5,769 nucleotides of DNA from Actinomycetota bacterium (lineage in GTDB: Bacteria > Actinomycetota > Acidimicrobiia > Acidimicrobiales > GCA-2861595). The stretch is taken from positions 1 to 5,769 of the forward strand of contig JADDQT010000138.1 in NCBI GenBank assembly GCA_016781225.1, read 5' to 3'. Below are positions 5,394 through 5,769 of the stretch, piece by piece. Numbering within the stretch: position 1 is the stretch's first letter; each line of letters starts with the position of its first letter. Under the pieces are notes generated by a model. It did not search any database. It saw only the letters and a list, made by a program, of their open reading frames with translations, and had not been told where the DNA came from. A program made the position numbers and the translations under genes.

Positions 5394-5402
5394 TGTGGAC
5401 AA
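5394..5402 (-). promoter_or_regulatory. DnaA-box-like 9-mer
   Basis: TGTGGACAA is the exact reverse complement of TTGTCCACA, a DnaA-box sequence used by high-GC actinobacteria. A partial second match, TTATCCCCC, lies just upstream at 5383-5391. The box covers the likely GTG start codon of the next reading frame. One perfect box is compatible with DnaA-dependent control of that gene, or with chance, since the bases also encode Val-Asp-Asn. Confidence 0.3.
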
Positions 5403-5769
5403 CATTGGGGAGAAGTCGGGGAACACGGCGGCCGTTCCGTGGACGCAGTGGTCTCATGTCGAGCTCGGCCGGCGGTGGCGCCGGGCGCCTTTGCATGAGC
5501 AGGCGCATGAGCGGCTGCAAGGCGCAGAGGCGACCGGCGACGTTCCCATCGGGGGCCGAGTCCTGCAGATCACGCCCGAGGTTGGGGCCGACCTCGACGC
5601 CGTGGAGGACGGCTCGGTGGACACCGTGGCGTCCACCTTCGTCCTGTGTCGTGTGGCCGACCTCCACGCAACCCTCGCTCGGATTCGCCGAGCGCTGGCC
5701 CCCGAAGGCGTTTTTCTCTTCCTCGAGCACGCCGGCGCCACGGGCTGGCGCCAGAGCGTGCAACGGGCG
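5395..5769 (+). CDS. Partial class I SAM-methyltransferase-like protein, motif I not recognisable
   Basis: Frame 1 stays open to the right edge with strong G/C bias at third positions, so this is very likely a real gene whose 3' end lies outside the window (125 codons seen from GTG 5395). The right part reads EDGSVDTVASTFVLCRVADL (71-90), LARIRRALAPEGVFLFLEHA (94-113) and GWRQSV. This is the usual post-motif region of Methyltransf_11-type enzymes: DGSFD, VLCSVPD, LRPGGxxLFLEH. In a normal member a glycine-rich SAM-binding motif I lies about 60-70 residues before DGSFD. Here GGRVLQITPEVGADLDAV (53-70) leads into EDGSVDT with no E/DxGxGxG and no room for strands beta2-beta3. It may be a divergent, shortened or non-catalytic member. 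Starts at GTG 5341 or TTG 5359 are also possible; no clear Shine-Dalgarno is present. Confidence 0.6.
   Translation, partial: MDNIGEKSGNTAAVPWTQWSHVELGRRWRRAPLHEQAHERLQGAEATGDVPIGGRVLQITPEVGADLDAVEDGSVDTVASTFVLCRVADLHATLARIRRALAPEGVFLFLEHAGATGWRQSVQRA

Noticed and set aside
5383..5402. Replication origin suggested by DnaA-box-like sequences and the nearby dnaX-recR genes
   Set aside because: Only one perfect box and one poor match are present, with no AT-rich unwinding region and no dnaA, dnaN or rpmH nearby.
5383..5763. Minus-strand open frame over the right edge
   Set aside because: The plus-strand frame 1 has methyltransferase motifs and better third-position G/C bias; the minus frame resembles no family I know.
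1..5769. A new defence, mobile or biosynthetic system
   Set aside because: All recognised genes are housekeeping types with uniform base composition. There are no transposase or integrase genes, tRNA, attachment-like repeats or spaced repeat arrays.

Overview
This window is chromosomal, very GC-rich DNA in which codon third positions are almost always G or C. It probably comes from a high-GC actinobacterium. Three points support this: the dnaX-ebfC-recR order followed by a DUF2795 protein, a PccB-type carboxyltransferase with a small epsilon-like gene overlapping its 3' end, and several genes that lack a Shine-Dalgarno sequence. Acidimicrobiia or a relative is a guess, not a demonstrated placement.

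Layout, left to right. Positions 1-1385 (+) hold a tight replication/recombination operon: the 3' end of dnaX (DNA polymerase III gamma/tau), a YbaB/EbfC nucleoid-associated protein that overlaps it by 4 nt, and recR, whose TTG start directly abuts the ebfC stop. Positions 1427-2738 (+) hold a DUF2795 protein and, 13 nt downstream, a stand-alone FEN-type 5'-3' exonuclease with all nine expected metal-binding acidic residues. Aat, the leucyl/phenylalanyl-tRNA-protein transferase of the N-degron pathway, lies on the minus strand at 2772-3467. It converges on the exonuclease and diverges from a 523-aa acyl-CoA carboxylase beta (carboxyltransferase) subunit at 3538-5109 (+). A small ORF resembling an actinobacterial acyl-CoA carboxylase epsilon subunit overlaps its end (5090-5335). 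From about 5395 to the right edge an open reading frame shows the second half of a class I SAM-methyltransferase fold, but no recognisable SAM-binding motif I.

How the genes relate. The left part serves replisome clamp loading (DnaX), nucleoid binding (EbfC) and recombinational gap repair (RecR), with a nearby flap/5' exonuclease that fits the same DNA-repair theme. The right part is acyl-CoA carboxylation (beta plus probable epsilon; the biotinylated alpha subunit is not in the window). Between them sits Aat.

This is mainly a housekeeping region. I see no mobile element, CRISPR array, tRNA, rRNA or defence system. The points most worth a second look are the divergent aat/carboxylase control region with a perfect inverted repeat, the Val at the carboxylase substrate-specificity position, the structured leader with a perfect DnaA-box-like 9-mer at 5354-5402, and the apparently collapsed methyltransferase.
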